A DNA stretch of 64,000 nt from Clavibacter michiganensis. Lineage in GTDB: Bacteria > Actinomycetota > Actinomycetes > Actinomycetales > Microbacteriaceae. Both the position numbers and the translations under genes were made by a program. The stretch spans positions 2,728,001 to 2,792,000 of the forward strand of contig MDHJ01000001.1 of assembly GCA_002150995.1 (NCBI GenBank), given 5' to 3'. The notes under the pieces were generated by a model. That model had not been told where the DNA came from. It did not search any database and saw only the letters and a list, made by a program, of their open reading frames with translations. Positions 38,882-48,999 of this stretch are shown here, one piece after another (position 1 is the first letter of the stretch; the number at the start of each line of letters is the position of its first letter).

Positions 38882-40186
38882 ATGTCCGGATCACTGAACA
38901 TCACCTCGGCGACGGTCGATCCGGCGCTCCTCGACCTCCCCTGGCAGCTGCCGCTCGACGAGTGGCCCTCCTCCGCGATCGCGACCCTGCCGAAGGGCAT
39001 CTCCCGGCACCTCGTGCGCTTCGCCAACCTCTCGGGCTACGTCATCGCCATCAAGGAGACGACGGACGAGATGGCGCGCGGGGAGTACGACATGCTGCGG
39101 ACGCTGCAGCGCCTCGAGATCCCGTGCGTCGAGCCCGTCGCCGTGATCATGAACCGCACGGACGAGGACGGCGACGCCCTCAAGTCGGTGCTCGTCACCC
39201 GGCACCTGAAGTTCTCGCTCCCCTACCGGGCGCTCTTCTCCCAGCAGCTGCGGCCCGACACCGCCACGCGCCTCGTCGACGCCCTCGCCGTGCTCCTGGT
39301 GCGGCTGCACATGATCGGGTTCTTCTGGGGCGACGTCTCGCTCTCGAACACGCTCTTCCGCCGCGACGCGGGCGCCTTCGCGGCCTACCTCGTGGACGCG
39401 GAGACGGGCAAGCTCTTCAACGGCGGCCTCTCCAACGGGCAGCGCGAGAACGACCTCGAGATCGCCCGAGTGAACATCGCCGGCGAGCTCATGGACCTCG
39501 AGGCGGGCGGACGCATCGAGGAGGGGCTCGACCCGGTCGAGACCAGCACGCGCATCGTCGCCCAGTACCGCACGCTCTGGAAGGAGCTCACCGGACGCGA
39601 GGAGTTCCCCACCTCCGAGCGCTGGCGCATCAACGAGCGCGTCGACCGGCTCAACGACCTCGGCTTCGACATCGAGGAGCTCGCGATCCGCACGACCGCC
39701 GAGGGGTCGCAGGTGCGCATCCAGCCGAAGGTCGTGGACGCCGGGCACCACCAGCGCCGGCTGCTCCGCCTCACGGGCGTCGACGCGCAGGAGAACCAGG
39801 CGCGGCGCCTGCTCAACGACCTCGACTCCTACACGGCGACCTTCGACAAGCAGGACCTCGATGAGGAGATGGTCGCCCACGAGTGGCTCGCTCGCGTGTT
39901 CGAGCCCGTCGTGCGGGCGATCCCCCGGGACCTGCGCGGGAAGCTCGAGCCCGCCGAGGTCTTCCACCAGCTCCTCGAGCACCGCTGGTACATGTCGCAG
40001 AAGCTCAACCGGGACATCCCGCTCGCCGAGGCGGTGACCGCCTATGTGCAGGACATCCTCCGCCACCGCCGCGACGAGGCGACCGTGATCGACCCGCCGA
40101 CCGAGTCGATCGGCGTCATCGAGGACGAGTCCGACGTGCCGATCACCGAGGCCGAGGCCGCGGAGGACTGGCGCACGAAGGTCTGA
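38882..40186 (+). CDS. DUF4032 kinase-like protein
   Basis: The 434-residue product has an N-terminal lipopolysaccharide-kinase-like region: VIAIKETTDEMARGEYDML (putative ATP-binding lysine), then VRLHMIGFFWGDVSLSNTLF, resembling the catalytic HGDxxxxN loop, and AYLVDAETG, resembling the DxD/DFG step. The C-terminal DUF4032 domain (about 240-390) includes RIQPKVVDAGHHQRRLLRLTG. The family is actinobacterial and its substrate is unknown. It follows the sugar ATPase gene with its own strong downstream terminator. Confidence 0.88.
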   Translation: MSGSLNITSATVDPALLDLPWQLPLDEWPSSAIATLPKGISRHLVRFANLSGYVIAIKETTDEMARGEYDMLRTLQRLEIPCVEPVAVIMNRTDEDGDALKSVLVTRHLKFSLPYRALFSQQLRPDTATRLVDALAVLLVRLHMIGFFWGDVSLSNTLFRRDAGAFAAYLVDAETGKLFNGGLSNGQRENDLEIARVNIAGELMDLEAGGRIEEGLDPVETSTRIVAQYRTLWKELTGREEFPTSERWRINERVDRLNDLGFDIEELAIRTTAEGSQVRIQPKVVDAGHHQRRLLRLTGVDAQENQARRLLNDLDSYTATFDKQDLDEEMVAHEWLARVFEPVVRAIPRDLRGKLEPAEVFHQLLEHRWYMSQKLNRDIPLAEAVTAYVQDILRHRRDEATVIDPPTESIGVIEDESDVPITEAEAAEDWRTKV

Positions 40187-40207
40187 CCGACGGGCGGGAG
40201 CTGCAGG

Positions 40208-40249
40208 ACGACGACGAGCCGGGACCCTGAGGTCCCGGCTCGTCGTCGT
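40208..40249. terminator. Bidirectional terminator between DUF4032 and rlmB
   Basis: ACGACGACGAGCCGGGACC (40208-40226) and its exact complement (40231-40249) surround CTGA. Both converging genes end within 25 bp. Confidence 0.92.
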
Positions 40250-40256
40250 GCGGGCC

Positions 40257-41314
40257 CTACTTGCGGCGGGCCGCCGCGCGCAGCTTGCCGATCTCGTAGA
40301 GCGTGACGCTCGCCGCGATGCCCGCGTTCAGGGACTCCGTGGAGGCGCCGATCGGGATCGAGACGATGGTGTCGCACGTCTCGGTGACGAGGCGCGAGAG
40401 GCCCTTGCCCTCGGATCCGACGACGACCACGATCGGGCGGTCGGCGAGCGTGAACTCGTGCAGCGACATGTCGCCACCGCCGTCGAGGCCGACGACGAAG
40501 ACGCCGCGCTGCTTGAGCGCCTTGAGCGTCTGCGTGAGGTTCGACGCCATGGCGACGGGCGTGCGCGCCGCGGCGCCCGCGGAGGTCTTCCACGCGGAGG
40601 CGGTGAGGCCGACCGAGCGGCGCTGCGGCACGATCACGCCGTGCCCGCCGAACGCGGCGACCGAGCGGATGATGGCACCCAGGTTCCGCGGGTCGGTGAT
40701 CCCGTCGAGGGCCACCATGAGCGGGACCTGGCCGCGGGAGATGGTCTTGTCGAGCAGCTCGATCGCGTCCGCGTACTCGTACGGCGGCACCTTGAGCGCG
40801 AGGCCCTGGTGGACGGCGTCGTGGCCGGCGATGCGGTCGAGCTCCGGCCGCATCACCTCGAGGACGGGGATCCCCCGCCCGGTGGCGAGCGACAGGACCT
40901 CCTTCACCCGGTCGTCGTACTCGATGCGCGAGGCGATGTAGAGCGCCGTGGCGGGGATCTTCGCGCGGAGCGCCTCGACCACCGAGTTGCGGCCGGTGAC
41001 GACCTCGGACTCGTCCTGCTGCTTCGCACGGCGGGCGCGCGGGCGTCCGCACCGGCGGGCCGGTCGGTCGCCCGGGCGCGCGGCGGGGCCGAGCGCTCGG
41101 CCCGCTCGTCCCGTCCGCGGTTGGCGCCCGCGGACGCGGCCTCGTACCGGTCCTTGGCCAGCTTGCGCTTGCCGGCGGGGTGGTACGGCCGGTCCTCGGC
41201 CTTCGGCGTGGGCTTCTTGCCCTCCAGCGCCTGCCGGCCCTGTCCGCCCGACCCCTTGAGCGGGCCCTTCTTGGTCTTCCGTACCGCGCCTGAGCGGCTG
41301 GGCTTATTCGCCAT
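40257..41314 (-). pseudogene. rlmB: 23S rRNA 2'-O-methyltransferase RlmB (TrmH family), one-base frameshift near 41030
   Basis: RlmB methylates G2251 of 23S rRNA. The first frame (from 41314) encodes a basic, disordered extension beginning [20 protein letters not shown]. The frame then breaks near 41030, and the SPOUT part continues [24 protein letters not shown], with motifs DGITDPRNLGAIIRSVAAFG, GSEGKGLSRLV and SIPIGASTESLNAGIAASV. One added base gives 352 residues. It overlaps cysS by 11 bp, in the carD-ispDF-cysS-rlmB order. The break is probably a sequence error. Confidence 0.9.
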
Positions 41315-42757
41315 CGATGCTCCAATGCGACCCGCCTGGCGAGTCCTCTATCGTGATGCCGGCCTCGGCCAGCTCCTGTCTGATGCGGTCGGCGAGGGCG
41401 AAGTCCCTGGCCTCCCGCGCGGTCTGCCGTTCGGCGATCCGCTGCTCGACGAGCGCCTGCAGCGCACGGCGCGCGGGCTGGTCGGAGGCGGTGCGCCACT
41501 CGTCGGAGAGCGGGTCGATCCCGAGCACCGCCACCATCGCGGAGACGTCGGCGCGCAACGACGCCGCCTCCTGGAGGTCGCCCGCGTCGAGGGCGGCGTT
41601 GCCCGCGCGGACGGCGTCGTGCAGCACGGCGAGCGCCTGCGGGACGCTCAGGTCGTCGTCCATCGCCTCCGAGAACTCCGCGGGCACGGCGGCGGGCGCG
41701 GCGCCCTCCGCTGCGGGAGGCGCCTGGAACCGGGTGCCGGCGAGCCGCCGCGCGCTCCGGTCGAGGAACGTCTCGATGCGGTCGAACGCCGCCTCGGCCT
41801 CGGCGAGCGCGCCGTCGTGGAACTCCAGGGTGGAGCGGTAGTGCGCGGATCCCAGGAAGTAGCGCACCACCACGGGGCGGGCGGCGGCGAGGAGGTCGGC
41901 GGCGAAGAGCGAGTTCCCGAGGGACTTGCTCATCTTCTGCCCGGCTACGGCGACGAGGCCGTTGTGCAGCCAGTAGCGCGCGAAGGGATCGCCCGCCGCC
42001 CGCGACTGCGCGAGCTCGTTCTCGTGGTGCGGGAAGCGGAGGTCGAGGCCGCCGCCGTGGATGTCGAACTCGGCGCCGAGGTAGCGCGTCGACATCGCGG
42101 AGCACTCGATGTGCCATCCGGGACGTCCGGCGCCCCACGGGAGGGCCACGACGCGCTCGCCGGCTCGCCCGGCTTGGCGCCCTTCCAGAGGGCGAAGTCC
42201 CGCACGTCGCGCTTTGCCCGGGGATCGGCGTCCGCGGCGGCCTCCATGTCGGCCGCGCGCTGGCGGGTGAGCTCGCCGTACTCGGGCCAGGAGGCGGTGT
42301 CGAAGTAGACGTCGCCGGAGCCGTCATCGGCGGCGTAGGCGTGGCCGCGCTCCACGAGGCGGGCGATGATCGCCTGCATCTCCCCGATGCTCGCGGTGGC
42401 GCGGGGCTCGTAGCTGGGCGGGAGGATCCCGAGGGCGGCGTAGGCGCGGGAGAACTCGAGCTCCACGCGGTAGGCGAGCGCCCACCACTCCTCCGTGCCG
42501 CCGGCCTCCTGGCCGCGCCGGGCGTTGTCGATGACCTTGTCGTCGATGTCCGTGACGTTGCGCACGAGCGTGACGTCGAGGCCGCGATGCGCGAGCCAGC
42601 GTCGGAGCTGGTCGTACGCGAGCGCGGAACGGAGGTGGCCGATGTGAGGCGCCGACTGCACCGTCGGACCGCAGACGTAGATGCCGACCCGGCCGTCGAC
42701 GAGCGGCACGAAGTCCCGCAGGGACTGCGTCCGGGAGTCATGGAGGCGCAGGGTCAC
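41304..42757 (-). pseudogene. cysS: Cysteinyl-tRNA synthetase, one-base frameshift near 42161
   Basis: CysS charges tRNA-Cys and is essential. The N-terminal frame has the zinc cysteine and HIGH region [20 protein letters not shown]. The second frame has [32 protein letters not shown] (zinc ligands) and GQKMSKSLGNS (KMSKS). Adding one base near 42160 joins [11 protein letters not shown] to [11 protein letters not shown] and gives 484 residues, a normal length. Loss of this gene would be lethal without a second copy, which makes this the best evidence that the frame breaks are sequence errors. It lies 83 bp after ispDF. Confidence 0.95.
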
Positions 42758-42840
42758 AGACAGATCCTAGTCAGCGCGCGTGCGGGCCCCCGCCGGATGA
42801 CGGGCGAGGAGCCGGGTGCCGCTCCCCCGGGACGCCCGCG

Positions 42841-44073
42841 TCAGAGCCTCTCCACGAGCGCCGTCGCGACCGCGGCGACCCCGTCGCCGCGCCCCGTGAA
42901 GCCGAGGCCGTCGGTGGTGGTGCCGGCGAGCGAGACAGGCGCGCCCACGGCGGCCGAGAGGACCCGCTCGGCTTCGGCCCGCCGCGGCGAGAGCTTCGGG
43001 CGGACGGCCATGACCTGCACGGCGACGTTGACGATCCCGTAGCCGGCTCCGCGGACGAGCTCGGCGGTGCGGCGGAGGAAGACGTCGCCGTGCGCGCCGT
43101 CGAGCTCCGGGTCGTCGGTGCCGAAGATCCCGCCGATGTCGCCGAGGCCCGCAGCGGAGAGGAGGGCGTCGCACACGGCGTGGCTCACCGCGTCCCCGTC
43201 GCTGTGCCCCGCGAGGCCCGCCTCGCCTGGCCAGTGCAGGCCCGCGAGCCAGAGCGGCTGGGTGCCGTCGACCGCGTGCACGTCGGTGCCGATCCCCGAA
43301 CGCAGGCGCGAGGCCGCCGATCCGAGGCCCTCGGCGCGCGCGACGAGCTCCTCCGCCCGCCGCAGGTCCCACGCCGTGGTCACCTTGAAGGCGAGCGCGT
43401 CGCCGGCGACGACGTGGACGGAGCCGCCCGCGGCCTGGAAGAGGGCCGCGTCGTCGGTGTGCTCCGCGATCGCGGCCCGATAGGCGGCATCGAGCTCGGC
43501 GCGCGGGAACCCCTGCGGCGTCTGGACCCCCACGAGGTCGCTCCGGTCCACGGTCCCGAGGCACTCCCCCGCCAGATCCACGCGCTTGACCGTGTCGGTG
43601 ACCGGGAGCCCCGGGACGACGCCGGCGCCCCGGGCACGGACCTCCGCCGCGACGGCGGCGAAGAGGGCGGTCGGCGTGAGCGCGCGCGCGGCGTCGTGCA
43701 CGAGGACGGTGTCGACGGATCCGGCGAGCGCCGCCAGCCCCACGCGGACGGATCCCTGCCGGGTCTCCCCTCCGGCGACCACCGCGACGGATCCGCGGGC
43801 GGCCCCCGCGGCGGCGTCCGCCACGGCCGAGGCCTCCACGAGATGCGTGCCGGGTGCGACCACGACGACGTGCGCCTCCTCCGCGAGGTCGAGGACGCGT
43901 GCGAGCGACCGGGCCAGCAGCGTCGCGCCGCCGACCTCGACGAGCGCCTTCGGGATGCCGGCGCCCAGGCGCGTCCCGCTGCCCGCCGCGACGACGACGA
44001 CGCCGAGGCGGGGACCCTCCGTCTTCCCGTCGACGGTCGCGCGGACGGACGGGACGACGGGGTCGTGGCTCAT
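42841..44073 (-). CDS. ispDF: Bifunctional IspD-IspF isoprenoid enzyme
   Basis: One 410-residue chain carries two non-consecutive steps of the MEP pathway. Residues 20-235 are IspD (MEP cytidylyltransferase) with [30 protein letters not shown] and TDTVKRV. Residues 250-410 are IspF (MECDP synthase) with [37 protein letters not shown], followed later by FGTDDPE, and [17 protein letters not shown]. Fusion of IspD and IspF occurs in several bacteria. It lies just after carD, a conserved actinobacterial arrangement. Confidence 0.95.
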   Translation of the reverse strand: MSHDPVVPSVRATVDGKTEGPRLGVVVVAAGSGTRLGAGIPKALVEVGGATLLARSLARVLDLAEEAHVVVVAPGTHLVEASAVADAAAGAARGSVAVVAGGETRQGSVRVGLAALAGSVDTVLVHDAARALTPTALFAAVAAEVRARGAGVVPGLPVTDTVKRVDLAGECLGTVDRSDLVGVQTPQGFPRAELDAAYRAAIAEHTDDAALFQAAGGSVHVVAGDALAFKVTTAWDLRRAEELVARAEGLGSAASRLRSGIGTDVHAVDGTQPLWLAGLHWPGEAGLAGHSDGDAVSHAVCDALLSAAGLGDIGGIFGTDDPELDGAHGDVFLRRTAELVRGAGYGIVNVAVQVMAVRPKLSPRRAEAERVLSAAVGAPVSLAGTTTDGLGFTGRGDGVAAVATALVERL

Positions 44074-44115
44074 GCGGTCAGGCTACCGGCGGCCCGGGGC
44101 GGGCGACGCGGGAGG

Positions 44116-44598
44116 TCAGGAGGCGAGGACCTCGTCGAGCATCGTGGAGGCGTGCTCCTCGTCCGTCTTCTCGGCGAGCGCCAGCTCGCCCACGAGGACG
44201 CCGCGCGCCTTCTGCAGCATGCTCTTCTCCCCCGCGGACAGGCCGCGGTCCTGGTTGCGCCGCCAGAGGTCGCGGACGACCTCGGCGACCTTCAGCACGT
44301 CGCCGGAGGCGAGCTTCTCGAGGTTCGCCTTGTAGCGCCGGGACCAGTTGGTGGGCTCCTCGGTGAACTCGGCGCGCAGCACCTCGAACACCCGCTCCAC
44401 GCCCTCGCGGCCGATGACGTCACGGACGCCGACCATGTCGACGTTCTCCGCGGGCACCTCGATCTGCAGGCCGCCCTGGTTGACGTCGAGCTTGAGGTAC
44501 AGCTTCTCCTCGCCGCGGATGACGCGCTTCTTCACCTCGATGATGGTCGCGGCCCCGTGATGGGGGTACACGACGGTCTCGCCGACCTCGAAGAGCAT
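44116..44598 (-). CDS. carD: CarD-family RNA polymerase-binding regulator
   Basis: CarD binds the RNA polymerase beta subunit and stabilises open complexes at rRNA and other promoters; it is essential in mycobacteria. The 160-residue product starts [19 protein letters not shown] (the RNAP-interaction Tudor-like domain). It continues with [17 protein letters not shown] and the helical DNA-binding domain with [13 protein letters not shown], containing the conserved tryptophan. The ATG at 44598 was chosen as the family start. ispDF follows 42 bp later. Confidence 0.96.
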   Translation of the reverse strand: MLFEVGETVVYPHHGAATIIEVKKRVIRGEEKLYLKLDVNQGGLQIEVPAENVDMVGVRDVIGREGVERVFEVLRAEFTEEPTNWSRRYKANLEKLASGDVLKVAEVVRDLWRRNQDRGLSAGEKSMLQKARGVLVGELALAEKTDEEHASTMLDEVLAS

Positions 44599-44763
44599 GG
44601 GTTCCCCGTTCCTTGGACTGCCCATCAGGATACCAGCCGGGTCGCGGCTGCCCGCGGGCGGCCGTCCTGCACCTGATCCCGTAGGCTGGGCGGGTCAGCT
44701 GATACACGCGCGGACGCCCCCGGACGCCCCGGCGCCGGCTCCGTGCGACAACCGGAGGGTCCC

Positions 44764-45330
44764 GTGAGAGCGCGTACCGCATCGTCCATCGTCCTCGCGG
44801 CCCTGATCGCGGTCGGCACGTCGTCCTGCACCTTCATCACGCCCCAGGCCACGCAGATCTCCTACTTCCCGAGCGACGGCTTCGACGCCACGGTGGGCGA
44901 CATCGAGGTGCGCAACGCCATCCTCCTGACCGAGGGCGACTCCCCGGCCGGCGCGAGCCTCGTGGTCACGCTCGTCAACAACTCGGGCGACAGCCAGCGC
45001 GTCGCGTTCCAGCACGAGCTCACCGAGGGCAGCGCGGAGCGCGAGACCCGCACCGTCACGGCGGCGCCCGGCCTCACGGCGTACGGCGCCGAGGACTCGC
45101 AGCGCATCGTGTTCGACTCCGTCGAGCCGACCCCGGGGTCGCTCACCAAGATCTACATCCAGTACGGCGACGCCGAGGGCGTCGAGATGGACGTGCCGGT
45201 CCTGAACGGCGACCAGGAGACCTACACGAGCCTGGTCCCCGGCGGCTCGGGCTCCACGCCCGACACCACCGTCACCACGACGCCCGGCACCGACGAGGGC
45301 GACGAGGGCCTCGAGGACGAGTCGAACTAG
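44764..45330 (+). CDS. Putative lipoprotein of unknown function
   Basis: The GTG at 44764 follows GGAGGG and gives 188 residues. The signal peptide ends in a lipobox (LIAVGTSSC) with the lipid-bearing cysteine at about residue 22. The mature domain (about 30-150) is probably a beta-sandwich (VGDIEVRNAILLTEG, ASLVVTLVNNSGDSQRVAFQHELT, IYIQYGDAEGVEMDVPVL). It ends with a Gly/Thr/Asp tail. Similar lipoproteins occur beside carD in Microbacteriaceae. I cannot assign a role. Confidence 0.8.
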   Translation: MRARTASSIVLAALIAVGTSSCTFITPQATQISYFPSDGFDATVGDIEVRNAILLTEGDSPAGASLVVTLVNNSGDSQRVAFQHELTEGSAERETRTVTAAPGLTAYGAEDSQRIVFDSVEPTPGSLTKIYIQYGDAEGVEMDVPVLNGDQETYTSLVPGGSGSTPDTTVTTTPGTDEGDEGLEDESN

Positions 45331-45352
45331 CCGCCCGTCGCACGGCCGCTCG

Positions 45353-45400
45353 GCATGACGGAGGCCCCGTCCCCCTCGGGGGACGGGGCCTCCGTCATGC
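45353..45400. terminator. Bidirectional terminator between the lipoprotein gene and regX3
   Basis: Perfect 22-base arms (45353-45374 and 45379-45400; GCATGACGGAGGCCCC...GGGGCCTCCGTCATGC) surround CTCG. Confidence 0.92.
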
Positions 45401-45413
45401 GCGAAGCCGGCCC

Positions 45414-46094
45414 CTACGCCTCGAAGCGGTAGCCGAGCCCGCGGACGGTGACGAGGAGGACGGGATCGGACGGCTCGCGCTCGATCTTCGAGCGGATGCG
45501 CTTGATGTGCACGTCGAGCGTCTTCGTGTCGCCGAAGTAGTCGGATCCCCACACGCGGTCGATGAGCTGACCGCGCGTGAGCACGCGCCCCGCGTTGCGG
45601 AGCAGCAGCTCGAGCAGCTCGAACTCCTTCAGCGGCATGGCGATCTCGCGGCCGTCCACCTCCACGGTGTGGCGCTCGACGTCCATGCGGACGGCGCCGA
45701 CCTCGAGCACGTTCAGCGGCTCGTCGTCGACCTCGACCCGGCGTCGCAGCACCGCCCGGATCCGCGCGAGGAGCTCGCGCGTGGAGTACGGCTTGGTCAC
45801 GTAGTCGTCGGCCCCCAGCTCGAGGCCGACCACGATGTCCACCTCGGAGTCCTTGGCGGTGAGCATGATGATCGGCACGGCCGAGCGCGTGCGGATCTCC
45901 CGGCACACCTCGGTGCCGGGCAGGCCGGGCAGCATGAGGTCGAGCAGGATGAGGTCCGCGCCGTCCCGGTCGAAGGCCGCCACGGCGGACGGGCCGTCCT
46001 CGACGACGTCGATCTCGTACCCCTCGCGCTGGAGCAGGAAGGCGAGCGGCTCGCTCAGCGATGCCTCGTCCTCGACGAGCATGATGCGTGTCAC
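45414..46094 (-). CDS. regX3: Phosphate-response regulator (RegX3/PhoP type)
   Basis: The 226-residue OmpR-type regulator has receiver motifs VEDEASLSE, LILLDLMLPGLPG, IMLTAKDSEVD and YVTKPYS. Its winged helix includes LKEFELLELLLRNAGRVLTR, DYFGDTKTLDVHIKRIRSKIE and GLGYRFEA. Sequence and context match actinobacterial RegX3/PhoP, which activates genes for phosphate uptake. Its ATG overlaps the sensor-kinase stop by 4 bp. The direct repeats before ppk and pstS in this window are probable targets. Confidence 0.93.
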   Translation of the reverse strand: MTRIMLVEDEASLSEPLAFLLQREGYEIDVVEDGPSAVAAFDRDGADLILLDLMLPGLPGTEVCREIRTRSAVPIIMLTAKDSEVDIVVGLELGADDYVTKPYSTRELLARIRAVLRRRVEVDDEPLNVLEVGAVRMDVERHTVEVDGREIAMPLKEFELLELLLRNAGRVLTRGQLIDRVWGSDYFGDTKTLDVHIKRIRSKIEREPSDPVLLVTVRGLGYRFEA

Positions 46095-47254
46095 GTGGGT
46101 TCTCCGATGTCCGTACCGGCGAGAGCCGGCGTCTGCGATGCCTCGGGGAGGCGGATGGTGAAGGTCGAGCCGCGTCCCGGGCGGGACCAGACGCGGACGT
46201 CGCCGCCGTGGTTCTGCACCACGTGCTTGACGATGCTGAGGCCGAGCCCGGTGCCGCCGGTGTCGCGGGCGCGGGCCTGGTCGACGCGGAAGAAGCGCTC
46301 GAAGATGCGGCCCTGCTCGTCCTCGGGGATGCCGATGCCCTGGTCGGTGACGACGACCTCCACGGCGCCGTCGTCGACCATGACGCCGATGCCCACGCGG
46401 GAGCCGTCGGGCGAGTAGTTCACCGCGTTGCTCAGCAGGTTGTGCACGGCGACCACGAGGAGCGCCTCATCGCCGTAGACGGTGGAGCGCGAGCGCTTGC
46501 CGCGGGCGAGCTCGATCCCGCGGAGCTCCGCGCCGAGCCGCACCTGGTCGAGCGCCACGCTGATCACGTGGTCGACGTCGACGGGCTCCGCCTTCTCCAG
46601 CGCGTTCGCCGCCTCCAGGCGCGACAGCTCGATGATCTCCTGCGTGATGCGCGCGAGCCGGGACGACTCCGTGGTCAGCCGGGCCGCGAACCGGCGCACC
46701 TGCACCGCGTCGTCGGCGCACGAGTCGAGCGCCTCGGCGAGGAGCCCGACCGCGCCGATGGGGGTCTTCAGCTCGTGGCTGATGTTCGCCACGAAGTCGC
46801 GGCGCACCTGGTCCAGCCGGTACGACTCGGTGCGGTCCTGCGCGAGCAGCAGCACGTATCGCGCCCCGAGGCGGGCTACCCGGACGTGCATCTGGAACTC
46901 GGCCGCGCCGAACGGGCCGCGGGCGAGCGACACCTCCTCGGCCATCGGCTCGCCGGAGCGGCGCACCCGGTCGACCATGGCGACGAGCTCGGGGTGCACC
47001 AGCGCCTGGTGGAAGACGAGGCCCGAGGAGATCGCGCCGGGCGAGGCCTTCATCACGTTGTTCGACGGGTCCAGCACGATGCCGGCGGACTCGAGGGCCT
47101 CCAGGACCTGGTCGACGCCGTCCGGGACGACCGGGTTGGTGATCTCGACGGCACGGTCGCCGCGGTCCGCCGCGTGGTGCAGCAGCCACACGAATCCCGC
47201 GCCCACCGCCAGTCCGATGACGAGGCAGACGAGCACCAACGCACCGGTGTCCAT
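46091..47254 (-). CDS. senX3: Phosphate sensor histidine kinase (SenX3/PhoR type)
   Basis: The 387-residue product has one N-terminal membrane helix (ALVLVCLVIGLAVGAGFVWLL), a PAS-like domain (about 40-145; ESAGIVLDPSNNVMKASP) and kinase motifs. The H box is DFVANISHELKTPIGAVGLLAE, the N box LLVVAVHNLLSNAVNYSP, and G1/G2 are TDQGIGIP and GGTGLGLSIVKHV. SenX3 senses phosphate through PhoU and Pst and controls RegX3. It is upstream of regX3 in the same operon and diverges from phoU. Confidence 0.93.
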   Translation of the reverse strand: MDTGALVLVCLVIGLAVGAGFVWLLHHAADRGDRAVEITNPVVPDGVDQVLEALESAGIVLDPSNNVMKASPGAISSGLVFHQALVHPELVAMVDRVRRSGEPMAEEVSLARGPFGAAEFQMHVRVARLGARYVLLLAQDRTESYRLDQVRRDFVANISHELKTPIGAVGLLAEALDSCADDAVQVRRFAARLTTESSRLARITQEIIELSRLEAANALEKAEPVDVDHVISVALDQVRLGAELRGIELARGKRSRSTVYGDEALLVVAVHNLLSNAVNYSPDGSRVGIGVMVDDGAVEVVVTDQGIGIPEDEQGRIFERFFRVDQARARDTGGTGLGLSIVKHVVQNHGGDVRVWSRPGRGSTFTIRLPEASQTPALAGTDIGEPT

Positions 47255-47337
47255 GGGCCCAGACTAGGAGACGGCAAGGGGCCGTCCGGGTGCTGGGGTT
47301 CCGTCATCCGCGGAGCGAGGGCGCGAATTCAGCTCGA

Positions 47338-47355
47338 CGGCACCGTGCGTTAACC
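47338..47355. promoter_or_regulatory. Possible degenerate PHO box between senX3 and phoU
   Basis: CGGCACC (47338-47344) and GTTAACC (47349-47355) are spaced 11 bp, like the GTTCACC repeats elsewhere in this window but with several mismatches. A CTTGACC follows at a 10-bp step. RegX3 autoregulation is plausible but not shown. Confidence 0.35.
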
Positions 47356-47460
47356 TCGCTTGACCAGAGTCGGATGACGTGGACCCGGCACCCGGGGTCC
47401 GCTCTGCCCGAGAACCACCCCGTCCCTCCTGCAGCGGGGCGGACTGAGAGGACGTCCCCC

Positions 47461-48114
47461 ATGCGCGAAGTGTTCCAGCAGGAGCTCCACGAGGTCCAGG
47501 AGCGTCTCATCGAGATCTCCGCGCTCGTCGCCATCTCCATCGAGAACGCCACCCGGGCGTTCAACGAGTCGAACGTCAGCCTCGCCGAGACCGTGATCGA
47601 GCAGGACCGTCGCATCGACGAGCTCGCCACGAGCCTCGACGAGCTCGCGATCAACATCCTCGCCCGCCAGCAGCCGGTCGCCCGCGACCTCCGCATCGTG
47701 GTGAGCGCGCTGCGGATCAGCGCGTCGCTCGAGCGCATGGGCGACCTCGCCGAGCACATCGCCCAGCTGTCCCGCTACCGCTTCCCGGACAAGGTGGTGC
47801 CGAAGTCGCTCCGCCCCACGTTCCTGGAGCTCGGCCAGCTCGACGTGGCCATCGCCCGCAAGCTCACGGACCTCCTCACCACCGAGGACCCGAAGCTCGC
47901 CGAGGAGATCCGCAACGACGACGACCGCATCGACGAGCTGCACCTCAGCGTCTTCGACAAGGTGCTCGGCGAGACGTGGAAGGGCGCGGCCGTCGACACG
48001 GTCGACTCGACCCTCGCCAGCCGGTACCACGAGCGCTTCGCCGACCACGCCGTGTCGATCGCGAAGACCGTGCAGTACCTCGCCACGGGCGACTGGGTGC
48101 AGGCCGACGCCTGA
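47461..48114 (+). CDS. phoU: Phosphate-signalling protein PhoU
   Basis: PhoU links the Pst transporter to the SenX3-type kinase and keeps the Pho response off when phosphate is ample. The 217-residue product is two three-helix PhoU repeats: VFQQELHEVQERLIEISALV in repeat 1, then RIDELATSLDELAINILARQQPVARDLR with the metal-binding E/D-x-x-x-D motif. It continues ALRISASLERMGDLAEHIAQL and ends in repeat 2 with DDDRIDELHLSVF and FADHAVSIAKTVQYLATGDW. The ATG at 47461 was chosen as the family start. It diverges from senX3-regX3. Confidence 0.95.
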   Translation: MREVFQQELHEVQERLIEISALVAISIENATRAFNESNVSLAETVIEQDRRIDELATSLDELAINILARQQPVARDLRIVVSALRISASLERMGDLAEHIAQLSRYRFPDKVVPKSLRPTFLELGQLDVAIARKLTDLLTTEDPKLAEEIRNDDDRIDELHLSVFDKVLGETWKGAAVDTVDSTLASRYHERFADHAVSIAKTVQYLATGDWVQADA

Positions 48115-48139
48115 CCCCGACGGCCGCGTGACGGCCCTC

Positions 48140-48182
48140 ACGACGAGAGCCCGACCGGATGATCCGGTCGGGCTCTCGTCGT
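48140..48182. terminator. Bidirectional terminator between phoU and gpmA
   Basis: ACGACGAGAGCCCGACCGG (48140-48158) and its exact complement (48164-48182) form the stem. Confidence 0.9.
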
Positions 48183-48208
48183 CCGTGCGGGCGCTGTCGC
48201 CCGCGCTC

Positions 48209-48964
48209 CTACTTCTTGCTGCCCTGCGCGGCCACGGCCGCGGCACCGGCTGCGGCGGCCTCCGGGTCGAGGTACTCGCCGCCGGGGACGATCGGGCGGA
48301 AGTCCTCGTCGAGGCGGTAGACGAGCGGGATGCCGGTCGGGATGTTGAGCTCGGCGATGTCGGCGTCGGAGATGCCGTCGAGGTGCTTCACGAGGGCACG
48401 CAGCGAGTTGCCGTGCGCGGTCACCAGGACGGTGCGACCGGACGCGAGGTCGGGCTGGATGTCGGACTCCCAGTAGGGCAGCATCCGCTCGATGACGTCC
48501 TTCAGGCACTCCGTGCGGGGCAGCGCCTCGCCGAGGTCGGCATAGCGGGGGTCGCCCGACTGCGAGAACTCGTCGTCGTCGGCGATGGGGGGCGGCGGAA
48601 CGTCGAACGAGCGGCGCCAGGTGGCGAACTGCTCGGGGCCGTACTCGGCGAGGGTCTGCGCCTTGTCCTTGCCCTGGAGCGCCCCGTAGTGGCGCTCGTT
48701 GAGGCGCCAGGTGCGCTGGACGGGGATCCAGGAGCGGCCGGCGCGCTTGAGCGCGATGTTGGCGGTGTCGATGGCGCGGATGAGGACGGAGGTGTGCAGC
48801 ACGTCGGGGAGGATGCCGGACTCGGCGAGGAGCTCGCCGGCGCGCTGCCCCTCCGCGACGCCCTGCTCGCTCAGCTCGACGTCCACCCATCCGGTGAACA
48901 GGTTCTTCTGGTTCCAGTCGCTGTTGCCATGACGCAGCAGGACGAGGGTGCGGGAGTCAGCCAT
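48209..48964 (-). CDS. gpmA: 2,3-bisphosphoglycerate-dependent phosphoglycerate mutase
   Basis: The enzyme interconverts 3- and 2-phosphoglycerate in glycolysis. The 251-residue product has the catalytic [20 protein letters not shown] (phospho-histidine), [27 protein letters not shown] and [17 protein letters not shown] (second catalytic histidine). The C-terminus has an Ala-rich tail. The length and motifs are those of GpmA and not of the related phosphatases. The gene diverges from a methyltransferase gene by 35 bp. Confidence 0.95.
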   Translation of the reverse strand: MADSRTLVLLRHGNSDWNQKNLFTGWVDVELSEQGVAEGQRAGELLAESGILPDVLHTSVLIRAIDTANIALKRAGRSWIPVQRTWRLNERHYGALQGKDKAQTLAEYGPEQFATWRRSFDVPPPPIADDDEFSQSGDPRYADLGEALPRTECLKDVIERMLPYWESDIQPDLASGRTVLVTAHGNSLRALVKHLDGISDADIAELNIPTGIPLVYRLDEDFRPIVPGGEYLDPEAAAAGAAAVAAQGSKK

Positions 48965-48999
48965 GCCGCCAGCCTACCGAGCGATGGGAGACTGGACCC